Shown: one piece after another, positions 46,670 through 55,765 of the stretch
How the letters are laid out: every line of letters starts with the position of its first letter
Position numbering within the stretch: position 1 is the first letter of the stretch
Assembly (NCBI RefSeq): GCF_003797775.2
Contig: NZ_CP060725.1
Coordinates: forward strand, 4,024,001-4,088,000
Source: Sphingopyxis sp. OPL5
Lineage (GTDB): Bacteria; Pseudomonadota; Alphaproteobacteria; Sphingomonadales; Sphingomonadaceae
Direction of reading: 5' to 3'
DNA length: 64,000 bases
Notes under the pieces: generated by a model
Database searches by the model: none
Seen by the model: only the letters and a program-made list of their open reading frames with translations
Told to the model about the DNA's origin: nothing
Program-made: the position numbers and the translations under genes

Positions 46670-48127
46670 ATGCTCACCACACACCCGTTCGATGACGACA
46701 AGCTCCGTGAGGAGTGTGGCGTCTTTGGTATTCACGGCGCCGAAAGCGCGGCCGCAGTCGTCGCGCTGGGCCTCCACGCGCTCCAGCATCGCGGCCAGGA
46801 GGCCGCGGGCATCACCGGCTTCGACGGCAGGGAGTTCCATACCCACCGCGCGATGGGCCATGTCGCGGGCAATTTCGACCGCGACGACATCATGCGCCAG
46901 CTCGCCGGTGCCTCGGCGGTCGGGCATGTCCGCTATTCGACGACCGGCGAAACCGCGCTGCGCAACGTCCAGCCGCTCTACGCCGACCTGTCGACCGGCG
47001 GTTTTGCCGTCGCGCACAACGGCAATATTTCCAACGCGACGGCGCTGAAGAAGATTCTCGTCCGCCGCGGTTCGATCTTCCAGTCTACGAGCGATACCGA
47101 GGTGATCATCCACCTCGTCGCGACGTCGAACTATCGCACCCTGCTCGACCGCTTCATCGACGCGCTGAAACAGGTCGAGGGCGCCTATTCGCTGATCTGC
47201 CTGACCGCCGAGGGCATGATCGGCTGCCGCGACCCGCTCGGCATCCGCCCGCTGGTCATCGGCAAGCTTGGCGATGCCTTCATCCTCGCGTCGGAAACCG
47301 TGGCGCTCGACGTCGTCGGCGCCGATTTCGTGCGCTCGGTCGACCCCGGCGAACTGGTGATCATCCGCGACGGCGAACTCACCTCGCACCGCCCCTTCGC
47401 CGAACGCCCGGCGCGCCCGTGCATCTTCGAATATGTCTATTTCTCGCGTCCCGATTCGATCGTCGACGGGACGAGCGTCTATTCGGTGCGCAAGGCGATC
47501 GGCGCCGAACTGGCGCGCGAAAATCCGGTCGAGGCCGACCTCGTCATCCCGGTTCCCGATTCGGGCACCCCGGCGGCGATCGGCTACGCGCAGGAATCGG
47601 GCATTCCGTTCGAACTCGGGATCATCCGCTCGCACTATGTCGGGCGCACCTTCATCCAGCCGGGCGACAAGGTCCGTCACCTCGGCGTCAAGCTGAAGCA
47701 CAATGCGAACAAGGCGCTGATTGCCGGCAAGCGTGTGGTGCTGATCGACGATTCGATCGTGCGCGGCACGACGAGCCTCAAGATCGTGCAGATGATGCGC
47801 GATGCCGGCGCGACCGAGGTGCATATGCGCATCGCCAGCCCGCCGACCCAGCACAGCTGTTTCTATGGCGTCGACACCCCCGAGCGCGCCAAGCTGCTCG
47901 CGGCGCAGATGACGGTCGGGCAGATGGCGAATTTCATCAACGCCGACAGCCTGTCGTTCATCTCGATCGACGGCCTGTATCGCGCGCTCGGCGAGGCCGA
48001 ACGCAGCGACCGCGCGCCGCAATATTGCGACGCCTGCTTCACGGGCGACTATCCGACCACGCTCACCGATTTCGACGAGCATGGATTGGAAGATCAATTT
48101 TCCCTGCTCGCCGAACGAGTTGTCTGA
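46670..48127 (+). CDS. purF: Amidophosphoribosyltransferase
   Basis: 485 residues, first committed step of purine synthesis (PRPP plus glutamine to phosphoribosylamine). A short propeptide of 15 residues ends before the catalytic CGVFGIHG, whose Cys16 becomes the N-terminal nucleophile after cleavage. Ntn-hydrolase motifs GHVRYSTTG and AHNGNISNA, and the PRPP site VVLIDDSIVRGTTSLKIV, are clear. FTGDYPT and the paired Cys (YCDACFTGDYP, HSCFYGVD) fit the type that binds a 4Fe-4S cluster. The SDR gene starts four bases later. Confidence 0.95.
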   Translation: MLTTHPFDDDKLREECGVFGIHGAESAAAVVALGLHALQHRGQEAAGITGFDGREFHTHRAMGHVAGNFDRDDIMRQLAGASAVGHVRYSTTGETALRNVQPLYADLSTGGFAVAHNGNISNATALKKILVRRGSIFQSTSDTEVIIHLVATSNYRTLLDRFIDALKQVEGAYSLICLTAEGMIGCRDPLGIRPLVIGKLGDAFILASETVALDVVGADFVRSVDPGELVIIRDGELTSHRPFAERPARPCIFEYVYFSRPDSIVDGTSVYSVRKAIGAELARENPVEADLVIPVPDSGTPAAIGYAQESGIPFELGIIRSHYVGRTFIQPGDKVRHLGVKLKHNANKALIAGKRVVLIDDSIVRGTTSLKIVQMMRDAGATEVHMRIASPPTQHSCFYGVDTPERAKLLAAQMTVGQMANFINADSLSFISIDGLYRALGEAERSDRAPQYCDACFTGDYPTTLTDFDEHGLEDQFSLLAERVV

Positions 48128-48131
48128 CACG

Positions 48132-48866
48132 ATGCATATTCAGTCTGAAGAATTGGCGGGCCAGGTCGCGCTCGTCACCGGGGCAAGCCGTGGCATCGGC
48201 GAAGCGATCGCCGAAGCACTGGCGGCGCGCGGCGCGCATGTCGTCATCACCGCGCGCACCGCGGGCGGGCTCGAAGAGCTCGAAGACCGCATCCATGCCG
48301 CCGGCGGCAGCGCCACGATCGCGCCGCTCGACCTGACCGACGGCGACAGCATCGCCCGGCTGGCGAGTGCGATGGCCGAACGCTGGCAGAAGCTCGACAT
48401 GCTGGTGCTCAACGCCGCGATGCTCGGCACGCTGACCCCGGTCGGCGCGATCGACGGCAAGGAATTCAACAAGCTGCTGACGCTCAACCTGATCGCACAG
48501 CAGGCGCTGATCGCCAATTTCGACCCTTTGCTGCGCCGCGCCGCCAACGGTCGCGTCCTCGCGCTGTCGAGCAGCGTGGCGCGCGAACCGCGCGCCTATT
48601 GGGGCGCCTATGCCGCGACCAAGGCGGCGCTCGAAACGTTGATCACAAGCTATGGCGCCGAGATGCGCAATATCTCAACCGTGCGCACCGCGATCCTCGA
48701 CCCCGGGGGCACCCGCACCCAGATGCGTGCGCGCGCCTATCCCGGCGAAGACCCGCAGAGCATCAAGGACCCCGCCGCGGTCGGCGCCTTTGTCGCGCGA
48801 CTGATGATCGACGGCTTCGACAGCACCGCCTTTCATGCGCTGCCCAAGGTGATGGCGGAGGCTTAA
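48132..48866 (+). CDS. Short-chain dehydrogenase/reductase
   Basis: 244-residue Rossmann oxidoreductase. VALVTGASRGIGEAIAEALAARGAHVV is the cofactor site (likely NADP, with TAR after beta-2), LNAAMLGTLTPV the NAG-like motif, LSSSVAREPRAYWGAYAATKAALE the catalytic Ser, Tyr and Lys (YAATK). This resembles the YciK-like group of SDRs. ATG 48132 lies four bases beyond the purF stop, so it is almost certainly co-transcribed with purF. Substrate unknown. Confidence 0.92.
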   Translation: MHIQSEELAGQVALVTGASRGIGEAIAEALAARGAHVVITARTAGGLEELEDRIHAAGGSATIAPLDLTDGDSIARLASAMAERWQKLDMLVLNAAMLGTLTPVGAIDGKEFNKLLTLNLIAQQALIANFDPLLRRAANGRVLALSSSVAREPRAYWGAYAATKAALETLITSYGAEMRNISTVRTAILDPGGTRTQMRARAYPGEDPQSIKDPAAVGAFVARLMIDGFDSTAFHALPKVMAEA

Positions 48867-48915
48867 CGCGATATTTGCTTTCGCGACCTAGGATGTCCGT
48901 TCGATACGGGTTTTC

Positions 48916-49341
48916 ATGAAGGTTTCGGGAATGACCAGCGGACTTATTCGATCGGCGATTGCAACGATCGTCGGCATCGTCGTGGCGTTCGGCCTCATCC
49001 TGCTCTTCCAATATGCCAGCGCGAGCCTGTTTCCCGCCGGCTATGACACGGCGGTCTATGATGTTTCCGCCGAGGAAATCGAGGCGCCGCTTGGCACGAC
49101 GATCGCGCTGATCATCGGTTGGTTCGTCGGCACCTTCGCCGGCGGATGGCTCGCCATGCGGGTGTCGGCAGGCACTGGCGCCGGCTGGATCGTCGCCGGC
49201 GCGGTGATGGGTGCGGCCATCTACCGCGCCTCTTCGCCCGTCGACGAATGGTGGATTTTTGCCCTGGCCGTACTCGTCCCCGCCGCCGCTGCCTGGCTTG
49301 CGCAGCGCGCGACGGGCTTCGCGACCCCGGCTACGGCTTGA
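48916..49341 (+). CDS. Membrane protein with four predicted helices
   Basis: 141 residues: helix 1 at about 11-33 (IRSAIATIVGIVVAFGLILLF), a polar loop of some 25 residues, then three helices (GTTIALIIGWFVGTFAGGWLAM, GAGWIVAGAVMGAAIY, WIFALAVLVPAAAAWLA). No family recognised; small proteins with this make-up are frequent in sphingomonads. ATG 48916 (ATG 48931 possible). Its 3' end overlaps the convergent beta-lactamase-type gene by 11 bases. Confidence 0.75.
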   Translation: MKVSGMTSGLIRSAIATIVGIVVAFGLILLFQYASASLFPAGYDTAVYDVSAEEIEAPLGTTIALIIGWFVGTFAGGWLAMRVSAGTGAGWIVAGAVMGAAIYRASSPVDEWWIFALAVLVPAAAAWLAQRATGFATPATA

Positions 49342-50506
49342 CCGCGGCGTCCTTGTCGACGGCCGCCTGCACCGTCTTGTAAAACGCCTCGCGCGCCGCG
49401 CCGACGCCCTCGGGATCGGTCGCGGTCGGCCAGTTGCCGTTCGACGCGATCACCAACTTGCGCTTGGGATCGATGAAGATCCCCTGCCCGAAGATGCCCT
49501 GCGCGGCGAAGCTGCCGTCGTCATTGGTCCACCATTGATAGCCATAGCCGCGGCCCGGGATGTCGATGCCCGTCTGTTTGGTCGTGGCCGACGCGATCCA
49601 GTCGTCGGGCAGGACCTTCTGCCCGCCCGCAACGCCGCCGTTCAGGATGAACTGGCCGAAACGTGCATAATCCTTGAGGCTCGCCGACATGCAGCAGCCG
49701 CTGATCTCATGCCCCGTCGGCCCGAGCATCCACACCGCATTCTGCTCCATGCCGAACGGCTTCCAGACCTTCTCCGACAGATAGGCGGACAGCGTCTTGC
49801 CCGTCGCGCTCGACACCAGCACCCCGATAAGATTGGTCTCGCCGGTCTTGTACACCCACTTCGACCCCGCAGGCGCTTCACGCGGCAAGGTCTTCATATA
49901 GCTGACGGTGATGTCTTCTCCCGCCACCGGTTTCTGCAGGTTGAACTGCGCCACATCGGATTTGGGATCGGTATAATCCTCATTCCATTTGACGCCCGAA
50001 GTCATCGTAAGCAGCTGCTTCACCGAGACATCGTCATAGGCCGAGCCCTTGAGCCCGGGGATATAGACGGTGACCTTGTCGTCGAGGCTCTTGATATAGC
50101 CGTCCTTCACCGCAGCACCGACCAGCGTCGAGGTGAAGCTCTTGGCGACCGAAAAGCTCGTCCAACGGCCCGCGGCGCTATAGCCGAGCGCATATTTTTC
50201 GAGCCTGATCTTACCGTCCTGGACAATGATCAGCCCGGCATTGCGCTGCTTGCCCATATAGGCATCGACATCGGCCCCGATATCGAGCGGCTTGCCCTGC
50301 GGCAAGGGATAGACCGGCCCTCCGGCTTCAACGGTGTTGACCACGACCTTGGGCACCGTCTCCATCGTGCGAAAAGCGGCGTCGCGTTGATCCTGGGTCC
50401 AGAACAGCACATTCAAATCCTTCGGCAGAGTGTCGGTTTTCGTGGGTGCGGGGGATGTGCATCCCGCCGTCGCGCACAGCAGCGCCGCCGCCATAAGTCT
50501 TCGCAT
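49331..50506 (-). CDS. Serine hydrolase, class C beta-lactamase/DD-peptidase fold, lipoprotein
   Basis: 391 residues with a lipobox (CATAGC) after a short signal. The serine nucleophile is in WTSFSVAKSFTSTLVG (SxxK), and VYKTGETNLIG gives the Tyr motif; LLTMTSGVKWNEDY and GYQWWTNDDGSFAAQGIFGQGIFI are typical of the beta-lactamase family (PF00144) that includes esterases and D-aminopeptidases. A resistance role is not implied. ATG 50506 set by the signal peptide. It follows the cyclopropane synthase gene by 23 bases, so it likely ends the operon. Confidence 0.9.
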   Translation of the reverse strand: MRRLMAAALLCATAGCTSPAPTKTDTLPKDLNVLFWTQDQRDAAFRTMETVPKVVVNTVEAGGPVYPLPQGKPLDIGADVDAYMGKQRNAGLIIVQDGKIRLEKYALGYSAAGRWTSFSVAKSFTSTLVGAAVKDGYIKSLDDKVTVYIPGLKGSAYDDVSVKQLLTMTSGVKWNEDYTDPKSDVAQFNLQKPVAGEDITVSYMKTLPREAPAGSKWVYKTGETNLIGVLVSSATGKTLSAYLSEKVWKPFGMEQNAVWMLGPTGHEISGCCMSASLKDYARFGQFILNGGVAGGQKVLPDDWIASATTKQTGIDIPGRGYGYQWWTNDDGSFAAQGIFGQGIFIDPKRKLVIASNGNWPTATDPEGVGAAREAFYKTVQAAVDKDAAVKP

Positions 50507-50529
50507 GTATCGTCTCCCCCTGCTTGTTT

Positions 50530-51810
50530 TCAGGCTGTTTTTTCGAGCGTGACCTGGGCGACGTCGATACCGCCACCGCGAAAACCGCCCTCGCAATATT
50601 GCAGATAATAACGCCAGAGCCGGATGAACCGCTCGTCGAACCCTGCGGGCAATTGCTGGCTCGCCACCGCCGCGTCGAAGCGTTCACGCCAGCTTCGCAG
50701 CGTCTCGGCATAGTCGGGTCCGAACCGTCGCACATCGCGCCAGGCAAGCCCGCGTTCCTCGGCAAGCTTGCGGAAGCGGCTTTCGGATATCAGGCAGCCG
50801 CCTGGAAAGACATAGGCTTGGATGAAGTCGCTGCTCGCGGCATAGCGCTCGAACAGGGCGTCGTTGATCAGGATATACTGGATCGCGGCGCGGCCACCGG
50901 GCCGCAACAGCCGCGCGACGGTGTCGAGATAGGCGGGCCAATAGGCCTGCCCGACCGCCTCGACCATCTCGACGCTCGCGATCGCATCATAGGGGCCCTG
51001 CGCATCGCGATAATCGCATAATTCGATCGCACTGCGTCCCGACAGGTCGACCTCGGAGAGCCGCGCATCGGCAATCTCCGCCTGCGCCGGCGAAAGGGTG
51101 ATCCCCGTGTAGATCACGTCGTGGCGTTCGACCGCCCGTTCGGCAAGCGCGCCCCAGCCGCAGCCGATTTCGAGCAACCGGCTACCCGACCGCAGGTCGA
51201 GCCGGTCGAGGATCGCGTCGAGCTTTTCGACCTGCGCCTCCTCCAGCGATTGCGCCGCTCCCGCAAACAGCGCACTCGAATAGTTCATGCCAGTGTCGAG
51301 CCACAAGCGATAGAAATCATTGCCCAAATCATAGTGAGCATGGATGTTGCGCTTGGCGCCGCGGCGGCTGTTACGGTTGAGGAAATGCGCCGTGAGATTG
51401 AGCCAGCGCCACGGTCCGCGCGATCGTGCGGCATTGCCCAACGTCTCGCCATTGCGCATGAACAGGTCGAACAGCGGCACCGGGTCGGGCGAAGACCATT
51501 CGCCCTTGTCCCAGGCACGGTACCAGCCCACCGATCCCGACAGCGCGAGGCGGACGAGGCCCGCCCAGCTGTGGACATGCACTACCGCGACCGGCCCGCG
51601 GCCTCGCCCCCCGAGAATGCGAATGCTGCCATCGGGGAGATGGGCTTCGAGCGTGCCCTGTTCGAGTCCGGCGTCGATCTTGTCGAGACGGCCATGGAAA
51701 AAGGCGGCGGGCGCTCGCGCCATCATCGAGGCGATCAGCCCGCCCGACCGAAAGGCGCGATCCGCCCGCAGCAACCGTCGGCCCCGCCCCGTCCTGACAT
51801 GCGTGTTCAT
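50530..51810 (-). CDS. Cyclopropane-fatty-acyl-phospholipid synthase family methyltransferase
   Basis: 426 residues. The N-terminal helical lipid-binding part contains RGAKRNIHAHYDLGNDFYRLWLDTGMNYSSALF, diagnostic of CFA synthases; the SAM motif is LLEIGCGWGALAERA, with YTGITLSPAQAEIA and SVEMVEAVGQAYWPAYLDTVARLL further on, ending FRLWRYYLQYCEGGFRGG-like (IRLWRYYLQYCEGGF). These enzymes methylenate unsaturated acyl chains in membrane lipids. It lies 36 bases after the photolyase gene, a pairing common in proteobacteria. Confidence 0.92.
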   Translation of the reverse strand: MNTHVRTGRGRRLLRADRAFRSGGLIASMMARAPAAFFHGRLDKIDAGLEQGTLEAHLPDGSIRILGGRGRGPVAVVHVHSWAGLVRLALSGSVGWYRAWDKGEWSSPDPVPLFDLFMRNGETLGNAARSRGPWRWLNLTAHFLNRNSRRGAKRNIHAHYDLGNDFYRLWLDTGMNYSSALFAGAAQSLEEAQVEKLDAILDRLDLRSGSRLLEIGCGWGALAERAVERHDVIYTGITLSPAQAEIADARLSEVDLSGRSAIELCDYRDAQGPYDAIASVEMVEAVGQAYWPAYLDTVARLLRPGGRAAIQYILINDALFERYAASSDFIQAYVFPGGCLISESRFRKLAEERGLAWRDVRRFGPDYAETLRSWRERFDAAVASQQLPAGFDERFIRLWRYYLQYCEGGFRGGGIDVAQVTLEKTA

Positions 51811-51846
51811 AGGGTCATCACTGCCGCAAAGCGGCGCGGCTGACAA

Positions 51847-53232
51847 TCAATTGTCGTGCGCCTTCATGACGTCATACGCCGCAAGCGCCCGGGCCCGCGC
51901 CTCGCGATGCCCGATGAGCTTGGCGGGATAGCCCGACGGCCGTACCCCATGTTCATCCGGGTCATGTACGTGATGTGCGTGAAGATCGAGCAATTCCGGC
52001 ACCCATTCGCGAATATAGTCCGCCGCATCGAACTTCTCCGACTGCGTCAACGGCGCCATGATGCGCGGAAACATGTTCGAATCGATACCGGTGCCGGCGG
52101 TCCACTGCCAGTTGACGCTGTTGTTCCCGTAATCCGCGTCGACCAGCGTGTCCCAGAACCATTGCTCGCCGAGCCGCCAGTCGATCAGCAGATGCTTGAT
52201 CAGGAAACTCGCCGCGATCATCCGCACCCGGTTGTGCATCCAGCCGGTCGCCCAGAGCTGGCGCATCCCGGCATCGACGATCGGATAGCCGGTACGGCCC
52301 TGTTGCCAGGCTTTGAGGTCGGTGTCGGCCGCCTTGCCGGTGCGCCAAGGGAAGGCGTCGAAGGCTTCGCGGGCGTTACAACCGCCGTAATCCGGATATT
52401 GCAGGATGACATTCTGCGCATAATCGCGCCAGCCGACCTCACTGAGAAACACGTCGACCGATCCGCCCGCATCGGAGAGCCGGTGCCAGACATATGCCGG
52501 CGAGACTTCGCCGAAGTGGAGGTGCGGCGACAGGCGCGAACTGCCTTCTTCGGACGGCAAGTTGCGGCGGCGGTCGTAATCGCGCGCTTCATCGATGAAA
52601 TCGGCAACGCAGGTGCGGGCGCCCTCCTCGCCGGGCGTCCATTCGTTGCCGAACCCCGTCGCCCAGTCGGGCTTGGTAGGGAGGAGGTTCCAGTCGGGGA
52701 GTCTGTCGGAGGCCGGCCACTTCGGCGGTGCGGCGATCTCGCTCGGGCGGTTCGCCGGCGCTGGCGGCGGCATGCGTTCTTTGAGCGCCCGCCAGAAGGG
52801 GGTGTAGATCTTGTAGAGGTTGCCGGTGCCGGTCGTTACCGATCCCGGCGGGGCGAGATAATTGCCGTCGTGGCAGACCAGGTCGAGGCTCTTGGCGACG
52901 GCGCGCTCGGCGTTCCGCCACCAGGGTTCGTAGTGATGCAGGCAATGGACCTGCCCTGCCCCGTATTCCTCGGCGATTTTAGCAAGTTGCTCGTCGCACT
53001 TGCCGCGGCGCAGGATCAGCCGCGAGCCCTTTTCGCGCAAGGCGGCATCGAGACTGGCGAGGCTGTGGTGCAGCCACCAGCGCGAGGCGCCGCCCATCGC
53101 GCGGTGTTTCGGCGTTTCGTCGTCGAGGATATAGACCGGGATCACCGGCCCCGCCGCCGCAGCGACGAGCAGTGCCGCCTGATCGGACAGGCGAAGGTCG
53201 CGGCGAAACCAGACGATCGAGGGTGCGGTCAG
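51847..53232 (-). CDS. phrB: Deoxyribodipyrimidine photolyase, apparent CTG start
   Basis: 461 residues if started at CTG 53232. The light-harvesting N-domain (SIVWFRRDLRLSD, PVIPVYILDDETP) and FAD domain (SRLSPHLHFGEVSP, GRTGYPIVDAGMRQLWATGWMHNR, GNNSVNWQWTAGTGIDSN) are intact, so it should repair cyclobutane dimers with blue light. No ATG, GTG or TTG lies upstream of codon 30: the first is GTG 53145, which would remove the whole first strand and RRDLR. CTG 53232 overlaps the preceding stop (CTGA), just as ATGA pairs do, and encodes the position before TAPSIVWF. Context: ydjM-like gene upstream, CFA synthase downstream. Confidence 0.82.
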   Translation of the reverse strand: MTAPSIVWFRRDLRLSDQAALLVAAAAGPVIPVYILDDETPKHRAMGGASRWWLHHSLASLDAALREKGSRLILRRGKCDEQLAKIAEEYGAGQVHCLHHYEPWWRNAERAVAKSLDLVCHDGNYLAPPGSVTTGTGNLYKIYTPFWRALKERMPPPAPANRPSEIAAPPKWPASDRLPDWNLLPTKPDWATGFGNEWTPGEEGARTCVADFIDEARDYDRRRNLPSEEGSSRLSPHLHFGEVSPAYVWHRLSDAGGSVDVFLSEVGWRDYAQNVILQYPDYGGCNAREAFDAFPWRTGKAADTDLKAWQQGRTGYPIVDAGMRQLWATGWMHNRVRMIAASFLIKHLLIDWRLGEQWFWDTLVDADYGNNSVNWQWTAGTGIDSNMFPRIMAPLTQSEKFDAADYIREWVPELLDLHAHHVHDPDEHGVRPSGYPAKLIGHREARARALAAYDVMKAHDN

Positions 53233-54179
53233 GGCGTGGGTTCCGGTTTGGGGTCGAGAATGACCTGAAACTGCCCGCGGCTCAGGCGGTTCCCGAAGCG
53301 CTGGTCCGACAGGATCAACCGGCCCTTCGTATCGAACTTCGCGACCGGCATCCGCGACCAGAAGAGGAAGGCCTGCGCCACCGGGCTGGTTTCGACGAGC
53401 GGGGCGACGCGCGGGTCGTCCATCCCGGTCGGCGTGCCGGTGATATCAACCTCGCCGCCCGAGCCGATGTCGAAACTCGCGCTGCCGTAACGCTCGCCGC
53501 TCCGCCAGAAGACGTCGCGTTTCCAGAATAGCAGCGGCGGCGGGCTGGCGACGACGAGCGCGTCGGGGTGGCCCCCACCGCGCAGCACCGCGGCGATCTC
53601 GCGCTCGGCGGTGCCCGTGATCACGCCGTTGAACAGGATATAGCCGCAGACCGCGGTAAAGCCGACCCACGCCGGGCGTGTCCAGGCGGCGACCTTGGCG
53701 CGTTCACGCCGCAGCGAGAGCCAGATCGACAGGCCGAGCGCGATCCAGATCCACAGGTCGATGATGAAGATGCTGTCGCCGTAGAACCAGCGGTGGCTGA
53801 AGGGTTCGAGCAGGCGGATGCCGTAATTGTTGAGCCAGTCGAGCGCGGGATGGCTGAAGCAACCGATATAGGCGAGCGCGAGCAGCCAGCCCTTGTGGAT
53901 CGGCAGCCGGTTTGCAGGGCGCTTGCCGCGCTTCGCCTGCCAATTGTCGAAGGCGATCATCGCGGCCCAGAGCAGGATCGGGAGCAGGATCAGCGCAATC
54001 GGCCCGTGGGTGATGCCGCGGCGCATGGCGAGCGAAAGCTGACCGTAGACGGTGCAGGCGGCGTCGATATCGGGGATGTTCGCGGCGATGACGAGCGTCG
54101 GCATCGCGAGCCCGGTCTTTTTCTTGAGCCCCATCTGGCCGAGCACGGCACCGACGAGGCTGTGAGTCAGATTGTCCAT
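53229..54179 (-). CDS. YdjM-type membrane-bound metal-dependent hydrolase
   Basis: 316 residues. MDNLTHSLVGAVLGQMGLKKKTGL begins the family, with ANIPDIDA, RRGITHGPIALILLPILL and IGCFSHPALDWLNNYG supplying His/Asp metal ligands between about five membrane helices; DSIFIIDLWIWIALG follows. The last 110 residues form a soluble, probably periplasmic domain (FWRSGERYGSASFDIG). YdjM proteins are LexA-regulated in E. coli; their substrate is unknown. Its stop overlaps the photolyase CTG, and the upstream gene ends one base before its start. Confidence 0.88.
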   Translation of the reverse strand: MDNLTHSLVGAVLGQMGLKKKTGLAMPTLVIAANIPDIDAACTVYGQLSLAMRRGITHGPIALILLPILLWAAMIAFDNWQAKRGKRPANRLPIHKGWLLALAYIGCFSHPALDWLNNYGIRLLEPFSHRWFYGDSIFIIDLWIWIALGLSIWLSLRRERAKVAAWTRPAWVGFTAVCGYILFNGVITGTAEREIAAVLRGGGHPDALVVASPPPLLFWKRDVFWRSGERYGSASFDIGSGGEVDITGTPTGMDDPRVAPLVETSPVAQAFLFWSRMPVAKFDTKGRLILSDQRFGNRLSRGQFQVILDPKPEPTP

Positions 54180-54725
54180 TCAGTCTCTCAAAACCTCATT
54201 GCCGGTGACGCAGATGACCTGCGTCCCCTTTGACCAATCGCGGGTGTCGATCGGCACGACTTCAGGCTGCCGCGTGGCATAGAGCCGTTTCAACGGGCCA
54301 TCGTCCTCATCAGCAGCATCCTCTGCCTCGCGGCAAAACAGACCATCCCTATTTTCCCAATCCCAGTTGTTCGTGAAATATCCCGAAGAGCCTTTGTCTT
54401 CGAAAGGTGACGCGACCAGGAGAAAACGAACATCGCGCTGCCATTTGCTGCTGAAGCTGTGCGCCGTGAAGCGCATCTTGAGACGCGCGGCGGTTGGCGG
54501 CCCGCCCAAATGGCGGAGCACCTTTACATCGGCTTCGTAAAGCTCGCCAACGCAAAGATCGCCATCATCAATGGCATCTACGCACCATTGCGAAACACCG
54601 ACATATTCGGCGGGCGTCACGATCTGCACCAGCAAAGTGGAACGCTCGGCCTCTTCTGCGGCAGCCTTCGCGTGGAAACTGACAGCGAACAAGGCGAGGC
54701 CGAGGCTAAGCACGACCCCGCGCAT
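54180..54725 (-). CDS. Exported hypothetical protein
   Basis: 181 residues with a signal peptide (GVVLSLGLALFAVSFHAKA). Recognisable only as a secreted domain with four cysteines (SQWCVDAIDDGDLCVGELY, GLFCREAED, VICVTGNEV) and the segment LKMRFTAHSFSSKWQRDVRFLLVAS, perhaps a beta sandwich. GC looks somewhat lower than in its neighbours. The stop is directly adjacent to the YdjM-like gene start, and it begins 2 bases after the korB stop, so it is embedded in the minus-strand run. No family recognised. Confidence 0.75.
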   Translation of the reverse strand: MRGVVLSLGLALFAVSFHAKAAAEEAERSTLLVQIVTPAEYVGVSQWCVDAIDDGDLCVGELYEADVKVLRHLGGPPTAARLKMRFTAHSFSSKWQRDVRFLLVASPFEDKGSSGYFTNNWDWENRDGLFCREAEDAADEDDGPLKRLYATRQPEVVPIDTRDWSKGTQVICVTGNEVLRD

Positions 54726-54727
54726 GG

Positions 54728-55765
54728 TTACAACTCCGGCCCGCCCTCGGTTACCGTCCAGGTCTGGCCTTTCTTGAGCAGGCCTTGCAGGTCGGCCTTC
54801 TTGCCTTCCGATGCCGCCTTGTTCTGGCGCCAGACGTCGGCTTCGAAGGTCGGGCGCGGGTCGTCGTAGAGGACGCCGAGCGCCATCGGGAATTCGCCGA
54901 AGCGCATTTCGACGAGCATGTGCGCAACACTGCGGTTGGTGACGTCGTGGACGATCACGCCTGCCGACTGCCAGTCGCCATCGACGACGTCGACGACCTT
55001 GAGGTGCAGTTCCACGCTGTCGAGCGCGATGCCCTTGGTGCCCTTGGCGAAGAGCATCGGCTCGCCATTCTCGAGCCAGAGCTGGCGGTCCTCGGCGCCC
55101 TTGGGGGCGGCGAAATCCTCGAACACGTCCTTGTTATAGACGATGCAATTCTGGAAAATCTCGATGAACGCCGCGCCCTTGTGGGCATGGGCGGCCTTGA
55201 GCACTTCGGGCAGCTTTTTCGACACGTCGAAGCCGCGTGCGACGAAGCGGGCACCGGCGCCGAGCGCGAAGGCGGCGGGCTGCGCGGGGCGATCGACCGA
55301 ACCATAAGGCGTCGAGGGGCTGGAGGTGCCGACGCGGCTGGTCGGCGAATATTGGCCCTTGGTCAGCCCGTAGATCTCGTTGTTGAACAGCATGATCTGG
55401 CAATCGAGATTGCGGCGAATGAGGTGCATCGTGTGGTTGCCGCCGATCGACAGCCCGTCGCCGTCGCCGGTGACGATCCAGATGTCGAGCCCCGGATTGG
55501 CGAGCTTCAGCCCCGTCGCGAACGCCGGCGCGCGGCCGTGGATCGTGTGGAAGCCATAGGTTTCCATATAATAGGGGAAGCGCGACGAGCAGCCGATGCC
55601 GCTGATGAACACGGTATTCTCGGGCGCGGTGCCGATTTCGGGCATGGTGCGCTGCACCGCCTTGAGGATCGCATAGTCGCCGCAGCCGGGGCACCAGCGG
55701 ACTTCCTGATCGGTTTCCCAATCCTTGAGCGTCGTGGTCCGCGCGATGGTGGTCATCTCGTTCAT
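54728..55765 (-). CDS. korB: 2-oxoacid:ferredoxin oxidoreductase, beta subunit
   Basis: 345 residues. RWCPGCGDYAILKA and ISGIGCSSRFPYYMETYGFHTIHGRAPAFATGLKLA bind the 4Fe-4S cluster and thiamine diphosphate; the TPP motif is IVTGDGDGLSIGGNHTMHLIRRNLDCQIMLFNNEIYGLTKGQYSPTS. FQNCIVYNKDVF supplies the last cysteine. With KorA it oxidises 2-oxoglutarate (or a related 2-oxoacid) to the acyl-CoA and reduces ferredoxin. The start overlaps the korA stop by four bases. Confidence 0.94.
   Translation of the reverse strand: MNEMTTIARTTTLKDWETDQEVRWCPGCGDYAILKAVQRTMPEIGTAPENTVFISGIGCSSRFPYYMETYGFHTIHGRAPAFATGLKLANPGLDIWIVTGDGDGLSIGGNHTMHLIRRNLDCQIMLFNNEIYGLTKGQYSPTSRVGTSSPSTPYGSVDRPAQPAAFALGAGARFVARGFDVSKKLPEVLKAAHAHKGAAFIEIFQNCIVYNKDVFEDFAAPKGAEDRQLWLENGEPMLFAKGTKGIALDSVELHLKVVDVVDGDWQSAGVIVHDVTNRSVAHMLVEMRFGEFPMALGVLYDDPRPTFEADVWRQNKAASEGKKADLQGLLKKGQTWTVTEGGPEL

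Noticed and set aside
49331..50506. AmpC-type antibiotic resistance gene
   Set aside because: It has the beta-lactamase fold motifs but no Y-S/A-N and KTG set typical of AmpC; an esterase or peptidase role is more likely.
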